Assembly: GCF_011813015.1 (NCBI RefSeq)
Contig: NZ_QHLQ01000024.1
Span: forward strand, 1-61,424
Direction: 5' to 3'
DNA from: Parasedimentitalea denitrificans
Lineage (GTDB): Bacteria; Pseudomonadota; Alphaproteobacteria; Rhodobacterales; Rhodobacteraceae
Length of the DNA: 61,424 nt
Under the pieces are notes generated by a model, which worked only from the letters and a program-made list of their open reading frames with translations, did no database searches and was not told the origin of the DNA. The translations under genes and the position numbers were made by a program. This document shows, in pieces, positions 27,394 to 35,729 of the stretch; position 1 is the stretch's first letter, and each line of letters begins with the position of its first letter.

Positions 27394-27753
27394 TTACTTT
27401 AGTGGCGCCAGAATTTCAGTCTCTTCGCCGCCACGCACGGCAGTATAGAAACAGCTTCGGCGATTGGTGTGGCAAGCTGGCCCAGTCTGGTTGACCAATG
27501 CCAACAGGCAATCCTGATCACAATCAACCCTTAGGTCTACCAGTTCCTGGACATTGCCCGAACTCTCCCCCTTGATCCAGAAAGACTGCCTGGAGCGCGA
27601 CCAATAGGTCACCTTGCCAGTTTCCAAAGTCTTGGCTACGGCCTCCGCATTCATCCATGCCATCATCAAGACATCTCCATTGGTAGCATCTTGTGCAATG
27701 CAAGGGATCAGCCCGGCAGAATTGTAGGTCAGGTTATTGGGATCAAAGGACAT
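27394..27753 (-). CDS. hisI: Phosphoribosyl-AMP cyclohydrolase
   Basis: The third step of histidine synthesis, opening the adenine ring of PR-AMP. It is a single-domain HisI (119 residues) without a HisE fusion. The conserved segments are LMMAWMNAEAV, GKVTYWSRSRQSFWIKGESS and the metal-binding DCDQDCLLALV with ACHTNRRSCF. I chose ATG 27753 because a frame extending to 27855 would run into the divergent neighbour. No other his genes are nearby. Confidence 0.96.
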   Translation of the reverse strand: MSFDPNNLTYNSAGLIPCIAQDATNGDVLMMAWMNAEAVAKTLETGKVTYWSRSRQSFWIKGESSGNVQELVDLRVDCDQDCLLALVNQTGPACHTNRRSCFYTAVRGGEETEILAPLK

Positions 27754-27829
27754 ATAAAAACCTTTTGTATCTGGATTTCGCACCCTATGTATTGTGAACA
27801 CTCGGCTAGGGAAAGCCCAAGGAATACAC

Positions 27830-28282
27830 ATGACCAGTGACAGCGACCTGATCAAACTCTACTCCTCAAGAATTCTGGCGTTGGCTGCGGATATTCCGCA
27901 CCTGGAGCGGTTGGAGGCACCGGACGCGACGGTAAAGAAGCGCGCACCGCTTTGCGGATCGACCATTACGATTGACCTGAACCTGTCAGACGGGAAAATT
28001 ACTGATTTTGGTCAGGATGTTAAGGCCTGTGCGCTCGGGCAAGCCTCAGCTTCTATTGTTGGTAATGCGATCTTGGGCCGCTGCTATGACGAAGTTGAAA
28101 CTGCTCGCAATCAACTTAAATCAATGCTGGTTGAAAATGGCCCCGTACCTTCGCCACCTTTTAACGAACTAGAAGTTCTCATTCCTGCACGTGATTTCAA
28201 GAACCGCCACGCTTCGATTTTGCTCGCTCTCGAAGCGACTCTTGAAGCAATGCGGCAGGTCTCCCAACAAAACTGCGGCTAA
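27830..28282 (+). CDS. NifU/IscU-like iron-sulfur scaffold homologue
   Basis: A 150-residue protein related to the N-terminal IscU domain that builds Fe-S clusters. Two of the three cluster cysteines are present (APLCGS and KACALGQAS). The third expected position, within NRHASILLALEA, is not a cysteine, although a Cys lies near the C-terminus (QQNCG). ATG 27830 has AAGGA upstream. It is divergent from hisI. Function may differ from a canonical scaffold. The family assignment is firm, the activity less so. Confidence 0.82.
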   Translation: MTSDSDLIKLYSSRILALAADIPHLERLEAPDATVKKRAPLCGSTITIDLNLSDGKITDFGQDVKACALGQASASIVGNAILGRCYDEVETARNQLKSMLVENGPVPSPPFNELEVLIPARDFKNRHASILLALEATLEAMRQVSQQNCG

Positions 28283-28411
28283 GCTCTAACCTACAAATCA
28301 AATTCGTCCCGCCTGCCCGCTCTGACGAGCAGAAGTGTTTGGCACTTATCGCCGCTAGTATGTCTATCACTGTTAGTCATCAGCTGGACTGCGAGACTAT
28401 CTACATTACAA

Positions 28412-28449
28412 AAAAGATCCGCCGCACATCTGGGAAGATGGCGGCGGAA
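28412..28449 (-). terminator. Terminator for the small membrane-protein transcript
   Basis: On the minus strand, CCGCCGC and GCGGCGG arms (about 28442-28448 and 28419-28425) with inner ATCT/AGAT pairs are followed by T-rich sequence (complement of AAAAAAG at 28410-28416). It lies 140 bases past the 40-residue gene at 28589, leaving a long 3-prime untranslated region. Confidence 0.8.
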
Positions 28450-28481
28450 GAGTCACGCTTTCATGTGGGATCAGGTTACTA

Positions 28482-28541
28482 CTAGCGGATCATGAGGCAG
28501 ATCCAATTGGGGTCAGGACAGGCAGTAGCCCCCAATATCAT
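28482..28541 (-). CDS. Possible 19-residue micro-ORF
   Basis: A minus-strand ATG at 28541 opens MILGATACPDPNWICLMIR and stops at 28482. It lies in the long 3-prime region between the small membrane-protein gene and its terminator. The composition (Cys, Trp, Pro clustered) looks protein-like, but there is no clear Shine-Dalgarno sequence and I cannot place it in a family. It may be chance. Confidence 0.25.
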   Translation of the reverse strand: MILGATACPDPNWICLMIR

Positions 28542-28588
28542 TGGGACAGGATGCAGGCGTAACCAGCACAAAAGCGCAATTTGTGTGT

Positions 28589-28711
28589 TTAAAGAAAGCT
28601 TGGGGCATGTAGGGCAAAGACTAAAATAACGACCAAAGAAGCCGCCCCTACTGCATCCTGCAACAATGTCGTCGGCGAATGCTGAAATGTGTTCTTGATT
28701 TGTTCAATCAT
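28589..28711 (-). CDS. Small single-helix membrane protein (40 residues)
   Basis: Starts MIEQIKNTFQ, with one hydrophobic helix at about residues 17-36 (GAASLVVILVFALHAPSFL). A strong GGAGG site lies seven bases before the ATG. I recall similar short proteins from Roseobacter-group genomes, but no function is known to me. A perfect GAAC-N7-GAAC (SOS-type) box lies 90 bases upstream. Transcription ends at the strong hairpin at 28412. Size and control recall small SOS-induced membrane peptides such as TisB. That link is inference only. Confidence 0.7.
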   Translation of the reverse strand: MIEQIKNTFQHSPTTLLQDAVGAASLVVILVFALHAPSFL

Positions 28712-28762
28712 CGGTTGGCCTCCAGGAATAATCTTGTCTGTTGATCACACTCTACGGTGTTT

Positions 28763-28815
28763 GTTGACCCTTTGTTCTCATTTTTAAGATGATCTGTAAA
28801 GAACTAAATGAGAAC
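28763..28815 (-). promoter_or_regulatory. SOS-type (LexA) box candidate
   Basis: GAAC-N7-GAAC at 28801-28815, which reads GTTC-N7-GTTC on the minus strand, is a perfect match to the alphaproteobacterial LexA box. A second site, GTTG-N7-GTTC at 28763-28777, has one mismatch. The 10-base arms GTTCTCATTT (28774-28783) and AAATGAGAAC (28806-28815) form a perfect inverted repeat, and a third TGAGAACA copy is at 28831-28838. All lie in the gap between recG and the 40-residue gene, upstream of the latter. Confidence 0.6.
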
Positions 28816-28854
28816 ATTTTCTAATAAAAATGAGAACATCCACAGTCAGTTCCA

Positions 28855-30945
28855 CTAACCCACTGAAATTAATCGAATTGCTTGATCTTGCCTCATCAAC
28901 CACAAAAGAACACGGGCTGCCTGGCCTCGGGGGCTTTCTAATTTCGGATCTGTCGCCAGCAAGGCCCTCGCATCACTTTGAGCTATAGCCATTAGACCAG
29001 CTTGCCTTTCCAAATCTGCAATTTGAAACCTCGGAAGACCGGATTGGGCGGTGCCAATCACATCTCCAGCTCCACGCATTTGAAGATCTGTTTCGGAAAT
29101 CACGAATCCATCTTCTGTTTCACGCAGAACTTCAAGCCGCTTGCGGCCACCTTCCTTCAACGGTGCTTGGTACATCAATAGACACGTTGATTCAGCAGAA
29201 CCCCGGCCCACTCGGCCACGTAGCTGATGCAATTGGGCCAAACCAAATATCTCAGCTCGCTCGATCACCATAATTGAGGCGTTGGGGACATTTACTCCCA
29301 CCTCGATTACTGTTGTTGCGACTAAAACAGATGTTTCACCAGCCTGGAAAGCAGCCATTGCAGCGTCTTTCTCCGAAGCCGGCATCTGCCCATGGACCAA
29401 TCCGACGACGCCCTCGCCTAAAACCGCACGCAAACGTTTGAAACGCTCTTCGGCGGCGATTAAATCCATCACTTCGGATTCTTCGACCAATGGACACACC
29501 CAATAACATTGACGTCCTTCGGCAATCGCGCGGCGCAAATGACTAATAACCTCATCCATCCGCTCCGTACTAATAACAGCAGTCTTAACAGGTTTACGTC
29601 CCGGCGGCTTTTCGTCCAAAACAGACACATCCATGTCGCCATATTGCGCCAATGCAAGTGATCGGGGAATGGGGGTCGCAGTCATAACTAATACATCTGC
29701 CCCCTGCCCTTTTTCAGCTAGCTCCATCCTCTGACGCACACCAAACCGATGCTGTTCGTCAACAATGGCAAGTCTAAGGTCGTGAAACTCTACATCCTGC
29801 TGAAATACTGCATGGGTCCCAACAAGAATGTGGATGTCCCCCCGTTTCAACGCTGCAAGCTTAGCCTTACGTTCAGCCCCTTTGTCACGCCCGGTTAACA
29901 GCTCCAGTACAACCCCAGCGTCCTCGGCCAAGGGCCGCAATCCATCCAAATGTTGGCGCCCCAGTATCTCGGTGGGCGCCATCATTACGCCTTGGCCACT
30001 CCCCTCAACAACGGTCAGTAACGCCATGAAAGCAACTAAGGTTTTGCCGGATCCTACGTCGCCTTGCAGAAGTCGGTTCATCCGCTGGTCAGACCCAAGG
30101 TCCGTCGCGATTTCTGCAATAGCGCGGGTCTGCGCCGATGTTGGTTTATAAGGAAGTGCCGCAAGGACAAGGGCCTGCAAAATGCCGGTTCCCTTACTGG
30201 ATGTTCCGCGTGTTTTACGCTCCATTTGCCGTGCAAGCGCCAAAGTAAGTTGATGAGCAAACAACTCATCATAGGCCAATCTGGCGCGAGATGGAGAGTG
30301 AGCGTCTAAGTCCTCCAATCCGCTTGGGTTATGCGCGTCGAAAACTGAATCCTGCCATTGCCGCCAGTTTTTTTTCGCCAACTGTGCTGGATCGATCCAC
30401 TCATCTAAAACAGGCGTGCGCTTTAATGCGCTTTGTACGGACTTGAACATCGTCTTTTGAGTGATGCCCTGTGTCAGATTGTAGACCGGCTCAAACTCGG
30501 GAATATCAGACGCTTCTTCCAGGGGCACCATATGGTCCGGGTGAACCATTTGGGCCATTCCATCAAACAACTCAACTTTTCCAGAAACGACCCTCCGTGA
30601 CCCTTCAGGCACCTGAGCAAGAAGATATCTGCTTCGACCGTGGAAGAACACCAGCTGAAAGTCCGTTTCCGCATCCATGACCTGAATACGGTAAGCCCCT
30701 CCACGATTACGAGCGGGGCGATGCTCGCCAATGGTAACCTCTACCGTCACGACAGATGGAAAGTCACAGCCCGATAACGTACTACGAATTCGTCGATCAA
30801 CCACGGAATATGGGAGCGAAAACAAAAGGTCACGCGGCGACTCTACTCCTATTTGAGCGAAGTGCTGAGCAGTTTTCGGGCCGACCCCCTGTAGCGTTTC
30901 TAGCTCAGAGAACAGCGGATAAAGTTTTTCCGGGCGACCGCTCAT
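28855..30945 (-). CDS. recG: ATP-dependent DNA helicase RecG
   Basis: A branch-migration helicase that remodels stalled forks and Holliday junctions. It has 696 residues. The N-terminal wedge domain begins ETLQGVGPKTAQHFAQIG. The helicase core has Walker A GDVGSGKT, the DEQH-type box VDEQHRFGVRQR and motif III ATPIPRSLA. RGRVGRG lies in the C-terminal half. I chose ATG 30945, which forms an ATGA overlap with the ligA stop. A GTG at 30969 would extend it by eight residues. The ligA-recG coupling places two repair genes in one operon. Confidence 0.96.
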   Translation of the reverse strand: MSGRPEKLYPLFSELETLQGVGPKTAQHFAQIGVESPRDLLFSLPYSVVDRRIRSTLSGCDFPSVVTVEVTIGEHRPARNRGGAYRIQVMDAETDFQLVFFHGRSRYLLAQVPEGSRRVVSGKVELFDGMAQMVHPDHMVPLEEASDIPEFEPVYNLTQGITQKTMFKSVQSALKRTPVLDEWIDPAQLAKKNWRQWQDSVFDAHNPSGLEDLDAHSPSRARLAYDELFAHQLTLALARQMERKTRGTSSKGTGILQALVLAALPYKPTSAQTRAIAEIATDLGSDQRMNRLLQGDVGSGKTLVAFMALLTVVEGSGQGVMMAPTEILGRQHLDGLRPLAEDAGVVLELLTGRDKGAERKAKLAALKRGDIHILVGTHAVFQQDVEFHDLRLAIVDEQHRFGVRQRMELAEKGQGADVLVMTATPIPRSLALAQYGDMDVSVLDEKPPGRKPVKTAVISTERMDEVISHLRRAIAEGRQCYWVCPLVEESEVMDLIAAEERFKRLRAVLGEGVVGLVHGQMPASEKDAAMAAFQAGETSVLVATTVIEVGVNVPNASIMVIERAEIFGLAQLHQLRGRVGRGSAESTCLLMYQAPLKEGGRKRLEVLRETEDGFVISETDLQMRGAGDVIGTAQSGLPRFQIADLERQAGLMAIAQSDARALLATDPKLESPRGQAARVLLWLMRQDQAIRLISVG

Positions 30946-33200
30946 GCTGGAGAAATCAACGCTAGCCACTCATCCTCGTTCAGGACTTTGACCCCAAAAT
31001 CAGCAGCTTTCTTCGCCTTGGACCCAGCGCCAGGACCAGCCACCAAAATATCGGTTTTCTTAGAGACCGATCCAGAAACTTTGGCGCCTAGGGATTCAGC
31101 ACGAGCTTTTGCTTCAGCACGCGTCATTCTTTCCAAAGTTCCAGTAAATACGACAGTTTTTCCGGCAACGGGACTTTCACTAGACGGTGCTACTGGGGGG
31201 ACGATATCCAGTTCCTTAGCCAGCCTCATGATTGCTGCCCGCTCCTCGCGGTTAGCAAAGGCGTCGGTCAATGAAAGAGCGACAGAGGCACCTATTCCGT
31301 CAATCCCAGTCAAATCATCCCAGGCAGTCATAGCAGAAGGCTCGATGCCACTTTTTTCAAACACAGTGTCGCGTGTTTCCTTGATTTTTGCTCGCCTGTT
31401 TTCAGCTTTTGCAGCAATGCGCTCTGCATCCTCCGCCTCATCCGCCCTTCGCCATGCAACGGCTGCAGGTCGCGCTATGTCGACCCCTGCAATAAGTTTG
31501 TCCCAGTTCATGAAATGCAGCGCCAGATCTTTGGCCGCAGTTTCGCCAACATGACGAATACCTAATGAAAACAAAAATCTACCAAAGGCGATTTGGCGCT
31601 TATCTTCAATTGCGGCAAAAAGGTTAGTCGCACTTTGTTCACCCCAACCATTCCGGTTCTTCAACTTTGTGAAGTTCGCTTCGTCTCTCCTTGCCAGAGA
31701 AAATATATCGGCGGGTTCCAAAATGGATAGATCTTCATTCTCAAAGAATGTCTCGATCTGCTTGGCGCCTAGGCCCTCGATATCAAAAGCCTTGCGAGCC
31801 ACAAAATGCCGCAATTTTTCTTTGGCTTGAGCAGGGCAAATTAGCCCGCCAGTGCAGTAGCGTACCGCGTCACCTTCCTCTCGCACAGCTTGGCTGCCGC
31901 ACTCTGGGCAGACCTCGGGAAAACAGAAGGGGGTTGAGGCGCCCGGACGCTTCGCAACATCAACATCTGCCACTTTGGGTATCACGTCTCCTGCCCGATA
32001 CACTTGGACAAGGTCTCCAATTCGGATGTCCTTGCCGTTTCGTATTTCTTCGCCCTTTGAATCTCGGCCCGCTATGTAGTCTTCATTGTGCAACGTCGCA
32101 TTAGACACCACGACGCCGCCAACCGTTACAGGCTCCAAACGTGCAACCGGGCTGAGTGCACCGGTCCTGCCAACTTGAATGTCGATGGCCTCAATTCGGG
32201 TCCACGCAAGTTCCGCCGGAAATTTATGCGCGATCGCCCACCGCGGTGTTGTCGACCGAAAACCCAGGCGCTCCTGCAGGGCAAGATCGTTCACCTTATA
32301 CACCACCCCGTCGATATCGTACCCCAAGGATGCACGCTGGGATTCAATTTTCCCGTAGTGTTCAATCAATTCCTTGGGCGACAAACAAAGTTGGGTTAAA
32401 GGGTTGGTATCAAAGCCAAACTCAATCAGCTTTTTTAGTGCTCCCATCTGCGTGCTTGCCAGAGGCGTTGAGAGTTCGCCCCAACTATAAGCAAAGAAAC
32501 GCAAAGGTCTGGACCGGGTAATTTCGACATCCAATTGGCGCAACGATCCAGCCGCCGCGTTTCTGGGGTTAGCAAAAGCCTTACCGCCACGTTCAAACTG
32601 ACGTTGGTTCAACGCTGAAAAGTCGTCGTGGCTCATGTAAACTTCGCCCCGCACTTCAAGGATGTCCGGAGCATTGGCGATCTGATGCGGTATGTCAGAA
32701 ATGGTTAGGGCATTTCCTGTGACATTTTCACCTGTTTCTCCGTCTCCACGCGTCGCTGCTTGCTTCAGAAGTCCATTCTCATATCGTAGAGACAGTGAAA
32801 GCCCGTCAATTTTGGGCTCGGCAGTATACGACAATTCGTCATTGGCGGCTAAACCGAGGTATTTTCGAATGCTGGTATCGAAATTTTCAACGTCGTCGTC
32901 GTCGAAAGCGTTACTAAGCGACAACATCCGCTGCGCATGAGAAATCTTACCAAAGCCAGATGCGGCCGGAGCCCCGACTTTGCCTATCTGTGTTGCAAAC
33001 TCAGACAACGACGGAAAGGTTGTAAGAAGGCTGAGGTACCGACGCTTTTTCAGATCATAATCGGCGTCCGACAAAGTCGGAGAATCTTTCTGATGATAAT
33101 CTAAGTCTGCTTGGCGCAACGTTTCCTGAAGTTCCAGAAACTCTTTGCGCGCATCATCTTCTGAAAGAGATGCCTTTTGATTATTTTCGGTGTGCTTCAC
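30942..33200 (-). CDS. ligA: NAD-dependent DNA ligase LigA
   Basis: Seals nicks in replication and repair using NAD+. It has 752 residues, with domain Ia first, then the adenylation site with Lys130 (AEPKIDG), an OB domain, four zinc cysteines (CPECGS and later YCTGGLICP), helix-hairpin-helix repeats and a C-terminal BRCT domain (about 675-750, KTVVFTGTLERMTRAEA). The start is GTG 33200. A 15-bp palindrome sits 20 bases upstream. It is followed by recG with a 4-base overlap. Confidence 0.96.
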   Translation of the reverse strand: MKHTENNQKASLSEDDARKEFLELQETLRQADLDYHQKDSPTLSDADYDLKKRRYLSLLTTFPSLSEFATQIGKVGAPAASGFGKISHAQRMLSLSNAFDDDDVENFDTSIRKYLGLAANDELSYTAEPKIDGLSLSLRYENGLLKQAATRGDGETGENVTGNALTISDIPHQIANAPDILEVRGEVYMSHDDFSALNQRQFERGGKAFANPRNAAAGSLRQLDVEITRSRPLRFFAYSWGELSTPLASTQMGALKKLIEFGFDTNPLTQLCLSPKELIEHYGKIESQRASLGYDIDGVVYKVNDLALQERLGFRSTTPRWAIAHKFPAELAWTRIEAIDIQVGRTGALSPVARLEPVTVGGVVVSNATLHNEDYIAGRDSKGEEIRNGKDIRIGDLVQVYRAGDVIPKVADVDVAKRPGASTPFCFPEVCPECGSQAVREEGDAVRYCTGGLICPAQAKEKLRHFVARKAFDIEGLGAKQIETFFENEDLSILEPADIFSLARRDEANFTKLKNRNGWGEQSATNLFAAIEDKRQIAFGRFLFSLGIRHVGETAAKDLALHFMNWDKLIAGVDIARPAAVAWRRADEAEDAERIAAKAENRRAKIKETRDTVFEKSGIEPSAMTAWDDLTGIDGIGASVALSLTDAFANREERAAIMRLAKELDIVPPVAPSSESPVAGKTVVFTGTLERMTRAEAKARAESLGAKVSGSVSKKTDILVAGPGAGSKAKKAADFGVKVLNEDEWLALISPA

Positions 33201-33219
33201 GCGCGCCCCCTATGACATG

Positions 33220-33234
33220 CTATCACGGTGATAG
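33220..33234. promoter_or_regulatory. Palindrome upstream of ligA
   Basis: CTATCAC-G-GTGATAG is a perfect 7-bp inverted repeat around one base, 20-34 bases upstream of the ligA GTG. It looks like an operator half-site pair. It resembles the TATCAC half-site of lambdoid operators and is not an SOS box. Which protein would bind is unknown. Confidence 0.45.
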
Positions 33235-33301
33235 AATGTGAGGCGCGTCGGGTCCAGATACTCAAACGATCTGGAAAAGAATTCCCGTCTTACCAAATCA
33301 A

Positions 33302-33325
33302 AAGCGGCGCCCTAAGGCGCCGCTT
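33302..33325 (-). terminator. Terminator after ctrA
   Basis: AAGCGGCGCC-CTAA-GGCGCCGCTT, a 10-bp perfect stem, followed on the minus strand by TTTTGATTT. It lies 11 bases past the ctrA stop and separates ctrA from ligA. Confidence 0.88.
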
Positions 33326-33335
33326 CCAAATTCTA

Positions 33336-34055
33336 TTAGGCGCCAACGGCCAGTCGAGGACCGTTAGTCAGATGATCCTCTTGCGGGTCCCGCAGAACAT
33401 ACCCCCGGCCCCAAACAGTCTCGATGTAATTCTCACCATCAGTCGCATTGCTAAGCTTCTTGCGCAACTTGCAGATAAATACGTCGATGATCTTCAGTTC
33501 AGGCTCATCCATACCGCCATACAAATGGTTAAGGAACATTTCCTTAGTCAGCGTAGTTCCCTTACGAAGGCTCAGTAGCTCTAGCATCTGATATTCTTTA
33601 CCAGTCAGGTGTACAGATTTACCTTCAACTTCAACAGTCTTGGCATCCAGGTTAACCGCGATCTTGCCGGTTTTGATAATCGACTGCGAATGGCCTTTAG
33701 ACCGGCGAATAATGGCGTGAATACGTGCAACCAGTTCCTCACGATGAAACGGTTTGGTCATGTAGTCGTCAGCACCAAACCCGAAGCCTTTGATTTTGTT
33801 CTCAGTATCATCTTCACCGGTCAAAATCAGAATTGGGGTTTCGATACGTGACAGGCGCAGCTGACGCAGAACTTCATGCCCATTCATGTCCGGCAAGTTC
33901 AGATCCAAGAGGATCAAGTCGTAGTCATACAACTTTGCCAGATCGATACCCTCTTCACCCAGATCTGTCACATAGACGTTCAGGTTTGCGTGGGTCAGCA
34001 TCAGTTCAATGCTCTTTGCTGTAGTTGGATCGTCTTCCACCAGAAGTATGCGCAT
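33336..34055 (-). CDS. ctrA: Cell cycle/motility response regulator CtrA
   Basis: An OmpR-type response regulator of the CckA-ChpT-CtrA phosphorelay. In Rhodobacteraceae it mainly controls motility, gene transfer agent and stress traits. It has 239 residues. The receiver domain has the acidic pair ED at 7-8, phosphoacceptor Asp51 and Lys in MTKPF. The C-terminal winged helix (about 130-230) contains MDEPELKIIDVFICKLRKKL and WGRGYVLRDP, essentially the CtrA consensus. The sciP gene lies next upstream on the same strand, and TTAA-type half-sites lie just upstream of ctrA. Confidence 0.97.
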   Translation of the reverse strand: MRILLVEDDPTTAKSIELMLTHANLNVYVTDLGEEGIDLAKLYDYDLILLDLNLPDMNGHEVLRQLRLSRIETPILILTGEDDTENKIKGFGFGADDYMTKPFHREELVARIHAIIRRSKGHSQSIIKTGKIAVNLDAKTVEVEGKSVHLTGKEYQMLELLSLRKGTTLTKEMFLNHLYGGMDEPELKIIDVFICKLRKKLSNATDGENYIETVWGRGYVLRDPQEDHLTNGPRLAVGA

Positions 34056-34097
34056 GGTCTTTTATCTCCGCCTGTAAACTCTTACCCTCATGTTGCG

Positions 34098-34144
34098 TTA
34101 ACCTTGATGGAAAAAGGTTAACGCCCCGTTACCATAATGGTTAA
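34098..34144. promoter_or_regulatory. Candidate CtrA autoregulatory sites
   Basis: CGTTAACC and GGTTAACG form an inverted repeat (34097-34122) upstream of ctrA. TTAA-N7-TTAC (34118-34132) is one base from the CtrA box TTAA-N7-TTAA, and another TTAA is at 34141. This sits 43-89 bases before the ctrA start, in a position suited to autoregulation. Confidence 0.5.
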
Positions 34145-34157
34145 TATGGGTCAGAGC

Positions 34158-34436
34158 CTAGGTTTGTCGATATTTTTTCAACGCTGTTGTCTTTAATGCA
34201 TCCACGCCATGATCCGCGACCGCAGAAATCCAGCTGCGGAACTCTTCTTCGCTCAATCCATATCGCTGCATAGCCTCGGTTTGAGGCAACAATCCATAAA
34301 GAACCCCGCGCACCACAGCAGCTTTGCGGGAGGCAACCCAACGGCTTGTCGTTTCTGGCGGTAAATCAGCGTGGGTCATAACAGTCCCGTCAGGCAGCGT
34401 TACTGCCCGCGGCCCGTCCACTTTCTTCAAATACAT
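34158..34436 (-). CDS. sciP: CtrA inhibitor SciP (DUF1153)
   Basis: A 92-residue helix-turn-helix protein that, in Caulobacter, binds CtrA and blocks activation of its targets. The conserved block runs MYLKKVDGPRAVTLPDG to RYGLSEEEFRSWISAV. I chose ATG 34436, preceded by AAGGGA. A longer frame from 34589 overlaps mnmA and lacks similarity. It is directly upstream of ctrA in the same orientation, with its own TTAA-type site ahead of it. Confidence 0.94.
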   Translation of the reverse strand: MYLKKVDGPRAVTLPDGTVMTHADLPPETTSRWVASRKAAVVRGVLYGLLPQTEAMQRYGLSEEEFRSWISAVADHGVDALKTTALKKYRQT

Positions 34437-34480
34437 CACCGTATCCCTTGTTATCCTCCTCCAGCCTTGACCGCTACGGC

Positions 34481-34495
34481 TTAACGATAAGTGAA
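34481..34495. promoter_or_regulatory. Candidate CtrA site upstream of sciP
   Basis: TTAA-N7-TGAA (minus strand TTCA-N7-TTAA) is one base off the CtrA consensus, 45-59 bases upstream of the sciP start. It suggests that CtrA controls its own inhibitor, as in Caulobacter. Confidence 0.4.
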
Positions 34496-34568
34496 GCATG
34501 CCCCTTGAGAGTCTGTAGGATTTTCTTATATTCTGCGACGTCTGCCCCAATCCCCCAGGAGTCGCCCA

Positions 34569-35714
34569 ATGGCGCTGGATAATCCCCACCCACTAAACTC
34601 ACTTGGCTTTGCTAAACCACCGTCTGAAACTCGTGTCGTTGTGGCTATGTCCGGCGGCGTCGACAGCTCTGTTGTCGCAGCATACTTGGCTGAACAGGGC
34701 TATAACGTTGTTGGCGTGACGCTACAGCTGTACGATCATGGCGCTGCGCTGGCCAAGAAAGGCGCATGCTGTGCTGGCATCGATATCCACGATGCCCGCC
34801 GCGTGGCCGAGGAACACGGCTTTCCACATTATGTTCTAGATTATGAGAACATTTTTAAGGATGCCGTTATTGATGAGTTTGCGGACAGCTATTTGGCGGG
34901 CGCAACACCAGTTCCCTGTATTCGGTGTAATGAACGAATCAAATTCAAGGACCTACTGGAAACTGCAAAAGACCTCGAAGCGGACTGCATGGCGACAGGA
35001 CATTACATCCAGCGCAAGATGGGTGAATTTGGCGCAGAGTTGCACTCCGCGACCGACGCGAACCGGGATCAAAGCTATTTCCTGTTCCCGACCACCCCGG
35101 AACAGTTGAACTTCCTTCGTTTTCCGCTTGGGCATCTACCGAGTAAGGATGCGACCCGTGAGATGGCGACAAAGTATGGATTGGCAGTCGCCGATAAGCC
35201 GGATAGTCAGGACATCTGTTTTGTACCCGACGGCAACTATGCCAGTTTGATTGAGAAACTGCGCCCGGGAGCTGCCGAACCAGGCGAGATCGTGCATGCG
35301 AACGGGCGCGTCCTTGGCGCTCACGATGGGGTTTTGCATTATACAATTGGGCAGCGCCGCGGACTTGGAATTGGCGGGCTAAGTGAGCCGTTGTACGTCG
35401 TTAAATTGGACGTCGATACCAAACAGGTAATTGTTGGCGGTAAGGAACTGCTTGCCACACGTAGGATCCCTGTACGAGAAATTAACTGGCTGGGCGACGA
35501 GCCGTTTACCTCTCGTGAAGAATGGCATCTGTCGGTTAAAGTACGCTCCACCCGTCCACCGCGTGATGCAATCATCAGACCAATCTCGGACACCGAAGCC
35601 GAGGTCGAGCTATTGACCCCTGAAGAAGGCGTATCCCCAGGTCAAGCCTGCGTTTTTTATGCCAACGAAGGTAGCCGGATTTTTGGCGGCGGTTGGATTT
35701 GGCGCGGGTACTGA
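34569..35714 (+). CDS. mnmA: tRNA-specific 2-thiouridylase MnmA
   Basis: Makes 2-thiouridine at wobble position 34 of tRNA Lys, Glu and Gln, using sulfur relayed from IscS. It has 381 residues. The PP-loop SGGVDSS is at 28-34. The catalytic cysteines are in TPVPCIRCNERIKF and DSQDICFVPDG. Later blocks are HYTIGQRRGLGIG and RRIPVREINW. It is divergent from sciP. Confidence 0.97.
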   Translation: MALDNPHPLNSLGFAKPPSETRVVVAMSGGVDSSVVAAYLAEQGYNVVGVTLQLYDHGAALAKKGACCAGIDIHDARRVAEEHGFPHYVLDYENIFKDAVIDEFADSYLAGATPVPCIRCNERIKFKDLLETAKDLEADCMATGHYIQRKMGEFGAELHSATDANRDQSYFLFPTTPEQLNFLRFPLGHLPSKDATREMATKYGLAVADKPDSQDICFVPDGNYASLIEKLRPGAAEPGEIVHANGRVLGAHDGVLHYTIGQRRGLGIGGLSEPLYVVKLDVDTKQVIVGGKELLATRRIPVREINWLGDEPFTSREEWHLSVKVRSTRPPRDAIIRPISDTEAEVELLTPEEGVSPGQACVFYANEGSRIFGGGWIWRGY

Positions 35715-35729
35715 TCTGGAAAACTCGTC

